The notes beneath the pieces were generated by a model. That model searched no databases, was not told the origin of the DNA, and saw only the letters and a list, made by a program, of their open reading frames with translations. A stretch of DNA of 41,202 nt from Kuafuiihalomonas sp039024635 (GTDB lineage: Bacteria > Myxococcota > Kuafuiibacteriia > Kuafuiibacteriales > Kuafuiibacteriaceae): contig JBCCQA010000039.1 of assembly GCA_039024635.1 (NCBI GenBank), positions 1-41,202 of the forward strand, in the 5' to 3' direction. Made by a program: the position numbers and the translations under genes. Positions 26,583-36,598 of the stretch are shown piece by piece. The first letter of the stretch is position 1. Each line of letters begins with the position of its first letter.

Positions 26583-27306
26583 CGTCGACCTCCCAGGCCA
26601 CGGTGATACGCCCCTGCCGACGCCCTCCATCGACCCGAACCCGCTGAATGGGGCCCTTGCGTTCGGCTTTGCCTACTGCCTCCGCCACCGTCTGAAGCTC
26701 GGAGCCTTCGGCCAGCACGGCCTCCCAACCCGCCCGAGTCCTCAGCGTCGCGGGTCCATCGGGCGGAAGATGAAGCTCAGAGGCCGGAGGCAGCTCGACT
26801 GCGTCCCAGGCCGACAAGAGCTCGGTCGCCTTCGCCAGCCTGGGCAAGCGGCTCTCCTGCACCTCAGAGCGGTCGACCCCGGTCACGAGGACGAGGTCCA
26901 TGGCGTCTCTCGGCTCCAAAGCCTTGATGATGCGACCGGATGGATCCGCCACGTAGGTCCGGCCGAGAGCGACCAAGAAGGCCGGCTCCCACTCGGTCAG
27001 GCTGATGCGGACCCCGTCCGGGAGCTCGCGCCGAACGCGAGCCTCTCGGACCATTGGATGGGCTTCGATTTGGATCTCCGCCCCGACCAGGTCGAGCTTG
27101 AAGAGGTTTCGACCGGTTTGAAGCCCGCTCAGTCGACGGACGCCCTCCGCCGAAACGCGCTCTGAGCCTTCGATTTCGATCGTTTTGAGGGCAAATCGAT
27201 CACTGTTGCGGATGCTGTGTACGAGCCCAAGGACGCAAAAGCCGATCAGTGCGCTGAGACCGACCATGCCGAAGGTCCGGCGCCATTTCATGCTCTGCCT
27301 CGACAT
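26575..27306 (-). CDS. ftsQ: cell division protein FtsQ
   Basis: A single-pass divisome scaffold of 243 residues from ATG 27306. Basic N-terminus, one membrane helix (VGLSALIGFCVLGLVHSI), then a periplasmic POTRA domain (FALKTIEIEGSERVSAEGV, NLFKLDL, EWEPAFLVAL) and beta domain. ATG 27291 (MKWRR) has a better-spaced GAGG and is an alternative start. A GTG at 27366 lies inside a strong hairpin and is unlikely. The gene follows the only large gap of the dcw run, so it may have its own promoter or be controlled by the leader hairpin. Confidence 0.92.
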   Translation of the reverse strand: MSRQSMKWRRTFGMVGLSALIGFCVLGLVHSIRNSDRFALKTIEIEGSERVSAEGVRRLSGLQTGRNLFKLDLVGAEIQIEAHPMVREARVRRELPDGVRISLTEWEPAFLVALGRTYVADPSGRIIKALEPRDAMDLVLVTGVDRSEVQESRLPRLAKATELLSAWDAVELPPASELHLPPDGPATLRTRAGWEAVLAEGSELQTVAEAVGKAERKGPIQRVRVDGGRRQGRITVAWEVDDG

Positions 27307-27356
27307 GTGTTCAGTACCTGCCAACTTCGACCTTTGATCTAAAGATCGATCTAAGT

Positions 27357-27390
27357 TGATCACCACTCCGCTTTCGCGGACCGGTGATCA
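27357..27390 (-). promoter_or_regulatory. ftsQ leader hairpin with GAAA tetraloop
   Basis: On the minus strand, arms TGATCACC and GGTGATCA pair over 8 bp; inside lie a G-U wobble, one G-G mismatch, then TCCGC and GCGGA closing a GAAA loop. The wobble pair and the GNRA loop exist only in the RNA read in the dcw direction, which argues for an RNA structure rather than a DNA palindrome alone. It lies about 50 bases before the ftsQ ATG at 27306. No T tract follows, so it is not a standard terminator. Confidence 0.6.
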
Positions 27391-27509
27391 TCAGCCGCTG
27401 CGGCAAGTGGTCGGGATCACCGACAGATCGCCGCGGATTGTTCGGCTTCGAACCCCCGGTGACGCTATATGATTTTGGATCGCCCGCATAGGTGTAATCG
27501 ATCCGAAAA

Positions 27510-27534
27510 AGAAAAAATCTTGACCAAGCTGTCA
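27510..27534 (-). terminator. T-rich tract with weak stem after murC
   Basis: About 10-20 bases past the murC stop the minus strand reads TGAC-agcttg-GTCA, a 4-bp stem, followed after AG by ATTTTTTCTTTTT. The T tract is striking for this GC-rich DNA, but the stem is too short for a confident intrinsic terminator. Confidence 0.25.
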
Positions 27535-27539
27535 TCGAT

Positions 27540-28939
<1,400 letters not shown>

Positions 28940-28943
<4 letters not shown>

Positions 28944-30013
28944 CGGCTTGCCATCGCCTCGCAGGCGTCGACGACCTCGCGGGCAGCTTCGGGCCGTCCA
29001 AGACGACCCGCGGCCCGGGCCATATGGGCCAGGCGAGAGGGATCTTGCCGGAGCTCATCCACAACCTCGGCCAGTCTCAACCCGTCGAGCTCGCCCTCCA
29101 GAAGCACGATCGCCGCTTCGGCCTCTTCCAGGACTCGGGCGTTGAGCTCTTGGTGGTTGTCGGTCGCGAAAGGAAAAGGAACGAGGACGCTGGGCTTCTT
29201 GGCCACCATCACTTCGGCCAGCGTGGAGGCGCCGGCCCGACAGAGCACGAGGCTGGCCTGACGGTAGGCGGCGCTCATGTCTTCGATGAACTCGTGGACT
29301 TCTGCTGCAGCACCGCATTCAGCGTAGCGGCGGCGCAGCTCTTCAGCGTCTTTGCCTCCGGCCTGATGCACCCATCGGACGGGCTGGTCTTTCAATCGTG
29401 CGACGGCGTCCGCTACGCGGAGATTCAGTCCGTGGGCACCCTGGCTTCCGCCCAAGACAAGAACCGTGAACTCGCTGGGGCCGGCCCCGCTGTCGAGAAA
29501 GTTGGCGAGCAGCTGCTTGCGAATGGGGTTCCCGAGAGGCTGAACCTTGCCGGGCGGAAAGTGGCCAGCGGCGACCGGAAAGGTCGTGAACACGCTCTGG
29601 GCGAACCGAGACAGGATTCGATTGGTCACGCCCGGCACGCTGTTCTGCTCCAGGAGCGCGCAGGGCACGCCGAGCATCCAAGCCGCCATGATGGCCGGCC
29701 CCGACGCATATCCGCCGACCCCGACTGCCACGTCGGGGTCGAATCGGCGAACGGCGGCCATGGACTGCATCAAGGCGCCGGGTAGTTGGGCGAAGCCTCC
29801 GAGGCGACGACCAAGGCCCGTGCCCTTCAGACCACTCACCTCGACGTACTCGATGGGATGGCCGAGCCGAGGGATGACGCGGGCCTCGAGCCCTCGTCGG
29901 GTGCCGACGAACAAGACCTCGTTACCGGCCTTCCTCGACAATACCTCCTCGGCCACGGCGACGCCGGGAAACAGGTGTCCCCCGGTGCCGCCACCGGCAA
30001 TCAGCATCTTCAT
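28940..30013 (-). CDS. murG: UDP-GlcNAc transferase MurG (lipid II synthase)
   Basis: A 357-residue GT-B enzyme on the inner membrane face that adds GlcNAc to lipid I to make lipid II. The N-terminal glycine loop is IAGGGTGGHLFPG; the second loop is GVGGYASGP; the donor-binding site reads CRAGASTLAEV and PFPFATDNHQELNA. ATG 30013 overlaps the ftsW stop (ATGA); a second ATG two codons later is equally in frame. The frame stays open further upstream, but those codons are antisense-free ftsW sequence in another frame and are left out. Confidence 0.97.
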
Positions 30014-31170
30014 CCGCGCCCTTTCAGCAGCCGAGCCTCGGCGCTGGCCCGAAGAAGAATGCCCAGAGCGGCCAAGGACACGACCATCGAGCTTCGGCCG
30101 AATGAGAGGAAGGGCAAGGTGATGCCTTTGGTGGGGAGCAGGGCCAAAGTCACGGCCACGTGCATCGCGGCCTGAAGCGAAAGCCAAAGCGCGATGCCGA
30201 AGACCAGGAACATAGGAAAGCGACAGGGCAGACTACGGGCCACAGCGAAGCTCCGACCCAGGAGCACGACAAAGGCCACAATCACCGCGAAGGCACCGAT
30301 GAAGCCCAGCTCTTGACCTACGACGGCGAACACGAAGTCGGTGTGACCTTCAGGCAGGAAGAAGAGCTTGTTGCTCCCCGCCCCGATCCCCACGCCGTGA
30401 AGTCCACCCGAGCCGAAGGCCACCAAGCTCTCCCAGGCTTGGTAGCCGACCCCCGAGCGATGGGCTTCGGGGTTCACGTAAGCCAAGAGACGATGGAGCG
30501 CGTGAGGACGCGTTGCTACGTAATGCAAGACCACCGGCAGAAACAACACAAGCGCGCCGGCCAGGTAGCCGACCTGGGTTCCGGCCACGAAGAGCATGAT
30601 ACCCGCCGTGGCCACGATGACGACCGCGGTCCCGAGATCGGGTTGAACCAAGACCAAACCCGCCACCACGCCGACGACCAAGACGTGGGGCACGAATCCG
30701 ATCGAGAAGGTCGAGACCTGCTCCCGCTTCTTAGCCAAGGAGTGGGCCAGATAGAGAACGATCGAGAGCTTGGCGAGCTCGGAGGGCTGAAAAGAAAAAC
30801 CGCCGAAGGACAGCCACCGTCGCGCTCCGTTGACGGTGCGGCCGAAGCCCGGGAACCAAGTGGCCAGCAGGAGGACGAGGGTCAGAAAGAGCAGCGGATA
30901 AGCGAGCCGACTCCATGCGTCGACGGGAACGCGACGACACACGACGAGGAAGAGAACGCCGAGCCCAACGGCGCTGAGCTGCCGAAGCAAAAAGTGAGCT
31001 TCTCCCAGCCCGGACTCGGCGGACCGGATCGCGCTCGCCCCGTACACGACCACGACGCCCAAGCCGACGAGGAAAAAAGCGGCACCGACCATCCAAGGGT
31101 CGACGAGGCGCACCAGCTCGGCGGGCCGGGTCACAGGCGTGGGCATGGTCGTCGGTGCATCGGCGCTCAT
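30010..31170 (-). CDS. ftsW: septal peptidoglycan polymerase FtsW
   Basis: A 386-residue SEDS glycosyltransferase with about ten membrane helices that polymerises lipid II with FtsI. The catalytic Asp178 lies in QPDLGT, the NGARRWL and FQPSELAK motifs are present, and the GHTDFVFAVVGQELG segment follows. Near the C-terminus the normally conserved SYGGSS reads SFGRSS (356-361), with Arg in place of the second Gly. ATG 31170 overlaps the murD stop by 4 bases (ATGA), and the gene overlaps murG likewise. Upstream in-frame codons overlap murD and are not part of the gene. Confidence 0.96.
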   Translation of the reverse strand: MSADAPTTMPTPVTRPAELVRLVDPWMVGAAFFLVGLGVVVVYGASAIRSAESGLGEAHFLLRQLSAVGLGVLFLVVCRRVPVDAWSRLAYPLLFLTLVLLLATWFPGFGRTVNGARRWLSFGGFSFQPSELAKLSIVLYLAHSLAKKREQVSTFSIGFVPHVLVVGVVAGLVLVQPDLGTAVVIVATAGIMLFVAGTQVGYLAGALVLFLPVVLHYVATRPHALHRLLAYVNPEAHRSGVGYQAWESLVAFGSGGLHGVGIGAGSNKLFFLPEGHTDFVFAVVGQELGFIGAFAVIVAFVVLLGRSFAVARSLPCRFPMFLVFGIALWLSLQAAMHVAVTLALLPTKGITLPFLSFGRSSMVVSLAALGILLRASAEARLLKGRG

Positions 31171-32501
31171 GAGAGATCTCGAACGAGGCGCCGAAAGTCG
31201 TCTCCGCGAGCCTCGAAGTTGGGGTACTGGTCGAAGGAGCTGCAGGCAGGGCTGAGAAGCACCGTGCTGCCCTCGGAGGCCGCCTTGGCCGCAGCGGCGA
31301 CGGCGCGAGCCAAGTCCGGCACTAGCTCGACTTCGACCCGTCCAGCAAAGGCCGCCACGATCTCGGGTCCGGCCTCGCCGAGGGCGTAGATACGCTGGAC
31401 CTCCGAGGCTTCGGCCCGCTCGATCAAGGGTTCGTAGGACGCGCCCTTGCTCCGACCGCCGAGGATCAAGGTCAGCCGCCCGTCGAAGCTCTTCAGCGCG
31501 GTGAGCGCCGCGTCGACGTTGGTGGCCTTGGAGTCGTTGATCCAGCGACGACCATCCCGGCTCGGAATGGTCTCCAGGCGATGAGGTAGCCCCAAGAAGT
31601 CCTCCAGACCTCGCTGCGCGAGAGGCGCCGAGACCCCCAGCGTCCGGACCGACTCGACGGCGGCAGCGGCGTTCTCGATGTTGTGGCGGCCGGGAAGTGG
31701 GAACCGGTGAAGAGGAAATCGCTCGACCTCTTCGCCCATCCGCCGAATGAGGGAGCCCTCGATGAAACCGGTTCCAATCCCGCGCCAGGTGCGCCCGGAG
31801 AACCATCGCAACTTTCCTTGAAGACCCTTGGACATGGAGACGACGTAGGCATCCTCGGCGTTGAGGATGCCGGTCCCCGAAGAACGCCGCAGCTCCAGCA
31901 GTCGTCGCTTGGCACGACCGTAGGTCTCCATGTTCGGGTAGCGCTCAACGTGGTCCTGGCTCAAGTTCAGCCAAACGCCGACTTCGAAGCGCGCTTCGCT
32001 GATCGACTCCAGCTGGAAGGAGCTGAGTTCGAGGACCGCCAGTCCGATCTCCGGGTCGTCCTCGGCGACGAAGCGGAGCGCGAGGCTGGAAACCGGAGGG
32101 CCCAGATTGCCTCCGACCCAGGGTCGACGTCCGGCCCCTTCCAGGATGGCGCCGATGAGGGCGGTGGTGGTGCTCTTTCCGTTGGTGCCCGTCACGCCCA
32201 CCATGGGCACGGGAAGGAAGGCCGCCGCCAGGTCGACCTCGCCCAAGAGTCGACCCTCCGCCAGCGCGCTCCGCAGCTCGGGTCGGTTCCGGGGGACCCC
32301 GGGACTCAGGATCACGTAGCGAGCTCGCTCGATGGCTCGGGTCTCGATGGGGCGACGACCGGGTCCGGCCATGTCGTCCAAGACCTCCACTTCGGAGCCA
32401 ACGGTCCGAAGAAGCTCGGCCGCAGCCCGACCACTGCGTCCCGCACCCACGACGGCGGTGGACACGCTCTTGAAACGAAGCTTGGCCTGGGTCAAGAACA
32501 T
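31167..32501 (-). CDS. murD: UDP-N-acetylmuramoyl-L-alanine--D-glutamate ligase
   Basis: A 444-residue Mur ligase adding D-Glu as the second stem residue. The N-terminal UDP-binding domain contains VVGAGRSGRAAAELL, the P-loop is GTNGKST (105-111), and the central HRLETI and INDSKATNVDA motifs match MurD. Length is typical. It starts 4 bases after mraY ends and overlaps ftsW by 4 bases. Confidence 0.97.
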   Translation of the reverse strand: MFLTQAKLRFKSVSTAVVGAGRSGRAAAELLRTVGSEVEVLDDMAGPGRRPIETRAIERARYVILSPGVPRNRPELRSALAEGRLLGEVDLAAAFLPVPMVGVTGTNGKSTTTALIGAILEGAGRRPWVGGNLGPPVSSLALRFVAEDDPEIGLAVLELSSFQLESISEARFEVGVWLNLSQDHVERYPNMETYGRAKRRLLELRRSSGTGILNAEDAYVVSMSKGLQGKLRWFSGRTWRGIGTGFIEGSLIRRMGEEVERFPLHRFPLPGRHNIENAAAAVESVRTLGVSAPLAQRGLEDFLGLPHRLETIPSRDGRRWINDSKATNVDAALTALKSFDGRLTLILGGRSKGASYEPLIERAEASEVQRIYALGEAGPEIVAAFAGRVEVELVPDLARAVAAAAKAASEGSTVLLSPACSSFDQYPNFEARGDDFRRLVRDLS

Positions 32502-32505
32502 GGAC

Positions 32506-33588
32506 TCACCGAAGCTTCAGGGTCGCCAAGCCCACGAGGGCGAGGAGGACGGAGAGAATCCAGAACCGCACGATGACTTTGGGCTCAGGCCAGCCCGAAA
32601 GCTCGAAGTGGTGGTGGATGGGCGCCATCTTGAAGACCCGCTTGTTTCGGGTCTTGTAGGAGACGACTTGGATGATGACCGAGAGGGCCTCGGCCAGGAA
32701 GATGCCGTGCACGATGGCGCTGACGATTTCGTTCTTGGTGACCACGGCCAGCGCTCCCAGAGCTCCGCCGATGCTCAGGCTCCCGACGTCGCCCATGAAA
32801 ACCTCGGCCGGGTGAGCGTTGTACCAAAGAAATCCAAGGCCCGAGCCGCACAGCGAAGCACAGAACACGGCCAGCTCTTCTGCCCCCGGCGTCCGCGGGA
32901 TGCCCAGATACTCGGCAAGGTTGAAGCCCGAGATGACGGCACCTGAAGCATAGGCCAGGATGAGGAAGACGCCGCCACTGATGACCACGGGGACGATGGC
33001 CAATCCGTCCAGTCCGTCGGTCAAGTTCACGGCGTTGGAGGTCCCCATGAGGACCAAGAGAGCAAAGGGGACGTACAGCAGGCCAATGTCGGGGCTGAAG
33101 AGCTCCGGCTTCAGAAAAGGAAAAGAGAGGGTGGTGTCGTAGGTCGTGGTCCAGAACAGGTAGACCATCGCCACCGTGCCGAAGCCGCCCTGCCCCAGGA
33201 GCTTGTACTTTCCCGGCAGGCCCTTGGGATTCTTGAGCGCAACCTTTCGGTAGTCGTCGACGAATCCGACGAAGCCGTAGCCGAGGAGGACGATGAGAAC
33301 GAACCAAACGTAGCGGTTCGTCATGTCGGCCCACAACAGGGTGGGGACGGTGGCGCAAAAGAGAATTAGCGTGCCGCCCATCGTCGGCGTGCCCTGCTTC
33401 TTGCCGTGGGTCTGGGGCCCATCGTCCCGAACCTCCTGCCCGATGGCCAAACGCCGAAGCCAGGCGATGAACAAGGGCCCGAGCGCGATGGACAACAGGA
33501 GCGAAAATCCCGCCGCGAGCAGGATTCGGGTCGACGGATAGCGGAAGAAGTTGATGGCCAAGACTTCGTACAGGAGCCAGTACAGCAT
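32506..33588 (-). CDS. mraY: phospho-MurNAc-pentapeptide transferase MraY
   Basis: A 360-residue membrane enzyme with about ten helices that moves phospho-MurNAc-pentapeptide to undecaprenyl phosphate, making lipid I. The catalytic Asp pair is FVDDY (111-112); NAVNLTDGLDGLA (185-197) and the C-terminal HHHFE are intact. ATG 33588 gives MLYWLLYEVL, the usual start of the family; it shares one base with the murF stop (TGATG). Confidence 0.97.
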   Translation of the reverse strand: MLYWLLYEVLAINFFRYPSTRILLAAGFSLLLSIALGPLFIAWLRRLAIGQEVRDDGPQTHGKKQGTPTMGGTLILFCATVPTLLWADMTNRYVWFVLIVLLGYGFVGFVDDYRKVALKNPKGLPGKYKLLGQGGFGTVAMVYLFWTTTYDTTLSFPFLKPELFSPDIGLLYVPFALLVLMGTSNAVNLTDGLDGLAIVPVVISGGVFLILAYASGAVISGFNLAEYLGIPRTPGAEELAVFCASLCGSGLGFLWYNAHPAEVFMGDVGSLSIGGALGALAVVTKNEIVSAIVHGIFLAEALSVIIQVVSYKTRNKRVFKMAPIHHHFELSGWPEPKVIVRFWILSVLLALVGLATLKLR

Positions 33589-34958
33589 CAGGCCGCTCCC
33601 AAACGCTGGGCGAAGCGCTCCATTCGGCTCGCACGAGAGCCCTTGACCAGGATCCACCAAGGGCGGTCATCCAGGACCGCTTCGGCCTGGCTCTGAAGAG
33701 CCTCCGCGTCTTCACGCTCGTGGTGACTGGGGACGCCCGCTGCTGCTGCGGCCGCCGCCGTGGCTTCGGCGCCCTCTCCCAAAGTCCCAACGAAAGCGAC
33801 GCCGAGCTCCGCTGCTCGCTGGCCAACTTTGGCGTGCCCCCTTTCACCGTGGGCACCAAGCTCACCCATGGCCCCCATGAGGAGCATGACGGGCGACTCC
33901 CCGGCCTCTTCGATCACGGCCCGAAGGGCAGCTTCGGTAGAGGCGGGGTTGGCGTTGTAGCTTTCGTCGACGATCGTCCATGGGCCCCGCCGAAGACGAG
34001 CCCCTCGGCCCGAGAGGGGCGCGAGCTGGGCTCGAAGATCGACCCGTGACGGAAGCTCTAAGCCAGCGGCCACGCAGCAGGCGACCGCGGCGGCCGCATT
34101 GCTGGCTTGATGCGCGCCGGCCCAAGGGAGCTCTATCACGAGGTCCGGCTCGTGGAATCGAACGCTCTGCCCACCCGGAAAAGGGCTACGTTCGGCGATA
34201 CGAATATGGGCCCGAGGCGACCAACCGTAGCTGAGGCCTGAATGCCCAGACGCCTCGAGCTGCGCCATCACGCGCGGGTCGTCGGCGTTGGCGACACGGA
34301 TGGCGTCTTGTGGTGCCGCCCGAAAGGCCTCGCCTTTGGCCTCGGCGATGGCCTCCAAAGACCCCAGTCGCCCGATGTGAGCCGGACCCACGTTGAGGAC
34401 GAGGACGACGTCCGGCTCGCACAGGCGAGTCAGTTCATCGATCTCCCCCGGTGCGTTCATGCCCATCTCGATCACCGCACTGCGATGCTCCCCCAAACCT
34501 AGAAGCGTCATAGGTAAGCCGATGGCATTGTTCAGATTCCCTGGGGTGCGATGGCAGGGACCTCGGCCGATGGCCTCCAGAAGCCCGGCCAAGAGCTCTT
34601 TACTGCTCGTCTTGCCATTCGATCCGGTGAGTCCGAAGACGGTGGCCGAGCTCGTCCGACGAGCGCTCCGTCCCAAGCGGCCGAGGGCAGCCGTCGTGTC
34701 TTCGACCTCTATGCGGGTGGCGGCCTCTTGGCCACGACCTCGCCGGACGAGGGCAGCGGCTGCACCCTTGGCCAGGGCCTCCCCGACGTGGGCGTGACCA
34801 TCGAAGCGAGGCCCGACTAGGGCCACGAAGAGTCCGCCGGTGCAGTCCTCTCGACTGTCGGTCCCAACCCCGGCCAGCGCTCGAACGGGCCCGACGTGCA
34901 CACCGTCGACGGCCCGCGCCACCGACTCCGAAGAGCCGGGCCGGGGTTGCCAGATCAC
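33588..34958 (-). CDS. murF: UDP-MurNAc-tripeptide--D-Ala-D-Ala ligase
   Basis: A 456-residue Mur ligase that adds D-Ala-D-Ala and completes the pentapeptide. The P-loop is TGSNGKTSS (111-119); NLNNAIGLPMTLL and EMGMNAPGEI are characteristic of MurF, and DESYNANPAS marks the C-terminal part. The ligase that makes D-Ala-D-Ala (ddl) is not in the window. It overlaps murE by 4 bases and mraY by 1 base. Confidence 0.97.
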   Translation of the reverse strand: MIWQPRPGSSESVARAVDGVHVGPVRALAGVGTDSREDCTGGLFVALVGPRFDGHAHVGEALAKGAAAALVRRGRGQEAATRIEVEDTTAALGRLGRSARRTSSATVFGLTGSNGKTSSKELLAGLLEAIGRGPCHRTPGNLNNAIGLPMTLLGLGEHRSAVIEMGMNAPGEIDELTRLCEPDVVLVLNVGPAHIGRLGSLEAIAEAKGEAFRAAPQDAIRVANADDPRVMAQLEASGHSGLSYGWSPRAHIRIAERSPFPGGQSVRFHEPDLVIELPWAGAHQASNAAAAVACCVAAGLELPSRVDLRAQLAPLSGRGARLRRGPWTIVDESYNANPASTEAALRAVIEEAGESPVMLLMGAMGELGAHGERGHAKVGQRAAELGVAFVGTLGEGAEATAAAAAAAGVPSHHEREDAEALQSQAEAVLDDRPWWILVKGSRASRMERFAQRLGAA

Positions 34959-36598
34959 GAGTCTCTCTCCGGCGGTTTTTCGGACTCCTCGTCGACAATG
35001 TCCGGGTCGATGTCGACCGAGTCCACGACCTGAGCCGTTTCTACGTCGGAAGGGGGAATCGGGGGCGGCGGCGGGGCGGGCGGAAGACCCGCGAGGACGC
35101 GACGGGTCTCTTCACGATCGTCGAAGGGACGCTCCGCGTCCTTGATGATTTGGGTTCGCTCGTGGCCTTTGCCGGCCACGACCAGGACGTCGCCGGGCTC
35201 CATCCAGCTCACGGCGAGCTCGATGGCCTTTCGTCGGTCGAGCTCTGTGGCGAAGGTTCGAGGCGCGACCACGGTGCCGAAGCGGCTCCAGCCCGCCTCT
35301 TTGAGTCCGAGCTCGACCGCGGAGGCGATCTCGGCCGGGTCTTCGCTTCTGGGATTGTCCGACGTGACGACGGCGACGTGCGCATGGCGCGCCACGGCCG
35401 CCGCCATGAGAGGACGCTTCTCGACGTCTCGGTCCCCACCGCAGCCGAACACAACGATCAAACGCTCGCTGGTCAGCGGCGCCAAGCAGGCCAGCACCTT
35501 GTCCAGCGCGTCGGGGGTGTGAGCGTAGTCGACGAAGACCCGCTTGTCGTCTTCGTTCTCGATGGGCTCCAGACGACCAGGCACGGGCGCCACTCGCTTC
35601 AGACCTTCGGCGATCCGACTCGGCGAAAGACCCATGGCCTCGGCCATGCCGACGGCCACCATCACGTTGGACAGATTATGGGCGCCAATGAGCGGGACGG
35701 TGAGGTCCCAGCTTCCTTTCGCATTCTCGACCACGGCCCGAGTGCCGCCCAAACCGTACTCGACCTCGCTCACGAAGAGATCTGCATCGCCCCGCTCCAA
35801 GGAGACGGTCAGCGTCTTCCCGCCCCAAGCCTCGGCCATCTCTTCGCCTCTCGGGTCGTCGAGGTTCACGACCGCCATACGACCTTGGACTTCGCTGGCC
35901 GGGAGCACCTCCGAGAAGAGTCGCCGTTTGGCTGCCGCATAGGTGTCGATGTTCTTGTGGTAGTCGAGATGGTCTTGCGTCAGATTCGTGAAGCCAACCA
36001 CCTTGAAGTGCACGCCGCCGACCCGTTGCTGATCGAGGGCGTGGGAGGACACCTCCATCACCACGTGGCTGACCTCTTCGTTGAGCATCTTGGCCAGGAT
36101 GCCCTGCAAGATCAGGGGGTCGGGGGTCGTGTGCTGAAGTGGCAAGCTCTTGCCGGGATAGCGAGCACCGACCGTACCAAGCACGCCCGTCTTCTTGCCA
36201 GCGTGGCTGAGCACGGCATCCAGGACGTGGGTCACAGTGGTCTTGCCGTTGGTGCCGGTGACTCCACCCAACACCATGTCCCGAGACGGCTCGCCGAACA
36301 GGTTGGCCGCGGTCAGGGCCAAGGCGCGTCGCGCGTCCTCTACAAGCACGACGTTGGGCTTCTTGCCCAAACTCTCGTCCATCCCTTCGGGCCACTCCTC
36401 GGCGATCACCGCCTTGGCCCCCTGACGCACGGCGGGCTCAATGAACCCATGCCCGTCAGCTTGGCCTCCCCTAATGGCGACGAAGACGTCGCCGTCTCCG
36501 ACCTTCCGTGAGTCGGCGGTTATGGTGCGAACCTCGGCGTCGAAGTGGCCACGTCGGTCGACGATCGCCATGCCGCGAATCAGATCTTCGAGTCTCAT
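34955..36598 (-). CDS. murE: UDP-MurNAc-L-Ala-D-Glu--meso-diaminopimelate ligase
   Basis: A 547-residue Mur ligase adding the third stem residue. The P-loop is GTNGKT (115-120). The specificity motif reads DNPR (TSDNPRSEDP), the form found in meso-diaminopimelate-adding enzymes, so A1-gamma-type Gram-negative peptidoglycan is expected. A Pro-rich then acidic tail of about 43 residues (PPAPPPPPIPPS followed by Asp/Glu-rich sequence) extends beyond the normal C-terminal domain and is unusual. It shares one base with ftsI and overlaps murF by 4. Confidence 0.97.
   Translation of the reverse strand: MRLEDLIRGMAIVDRRGHFDAEVRTITADSRKVGDGDVFVAIRGGQADGHGFIEPAVRQGAKAVIAEEWPEGMDESLGKKPNVVLVEDARRALALTAANLFGEPSRDMVLGGVTGTNGKTTVTHVLDAVLSHAGKKTGVLGTVGARYPGKSLPLQHTTPDPLILQGILAKMLNEEVSHVVMEVSSHALDQQRVGGVHFKVVGFTNLTQDHLDYHKNIDTYAAAKRRLFSEVLPASEVQGRMAVVNLDDPRGEEMAEAWGGKTLTVSLERGDADLFVSEVEYGLGGTRAVVENAKGSWDLTVPLIGAHNLSNVMVAVGMAEAMGLSPSRIAEGLKRVAPVPGRLEPIENEDDKRVFVDYAHTPDALDKVLACLAPLTSERLIVVFGCGGDRDVEKRPLMAAAVARHAHVAVVTSDNPRSEDPAEIASAVELGLKEAGWSRFGTVVAPRTFATELDRRKAIELAVSWMEPGDVLVVAGKGHERTQIIKDAERPFDDREETRRVLAGLPPAPPPPPIPPSDVETAQVVDSVDIDPDIVDEESEKPPERDS

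Noticed and set aside
31171..31806. N-terminal extension of the ftsW frame
   Set aside because: The codons lie inside murD in another frame; FtsW begins naturally at 31170.
35150..36511. Long plus-strand open frame (453 codons) antisense to murE
   Set aside because: Same shadow pattern over a confidently identified gene; similar frames oppose ftsZ and ftsA.
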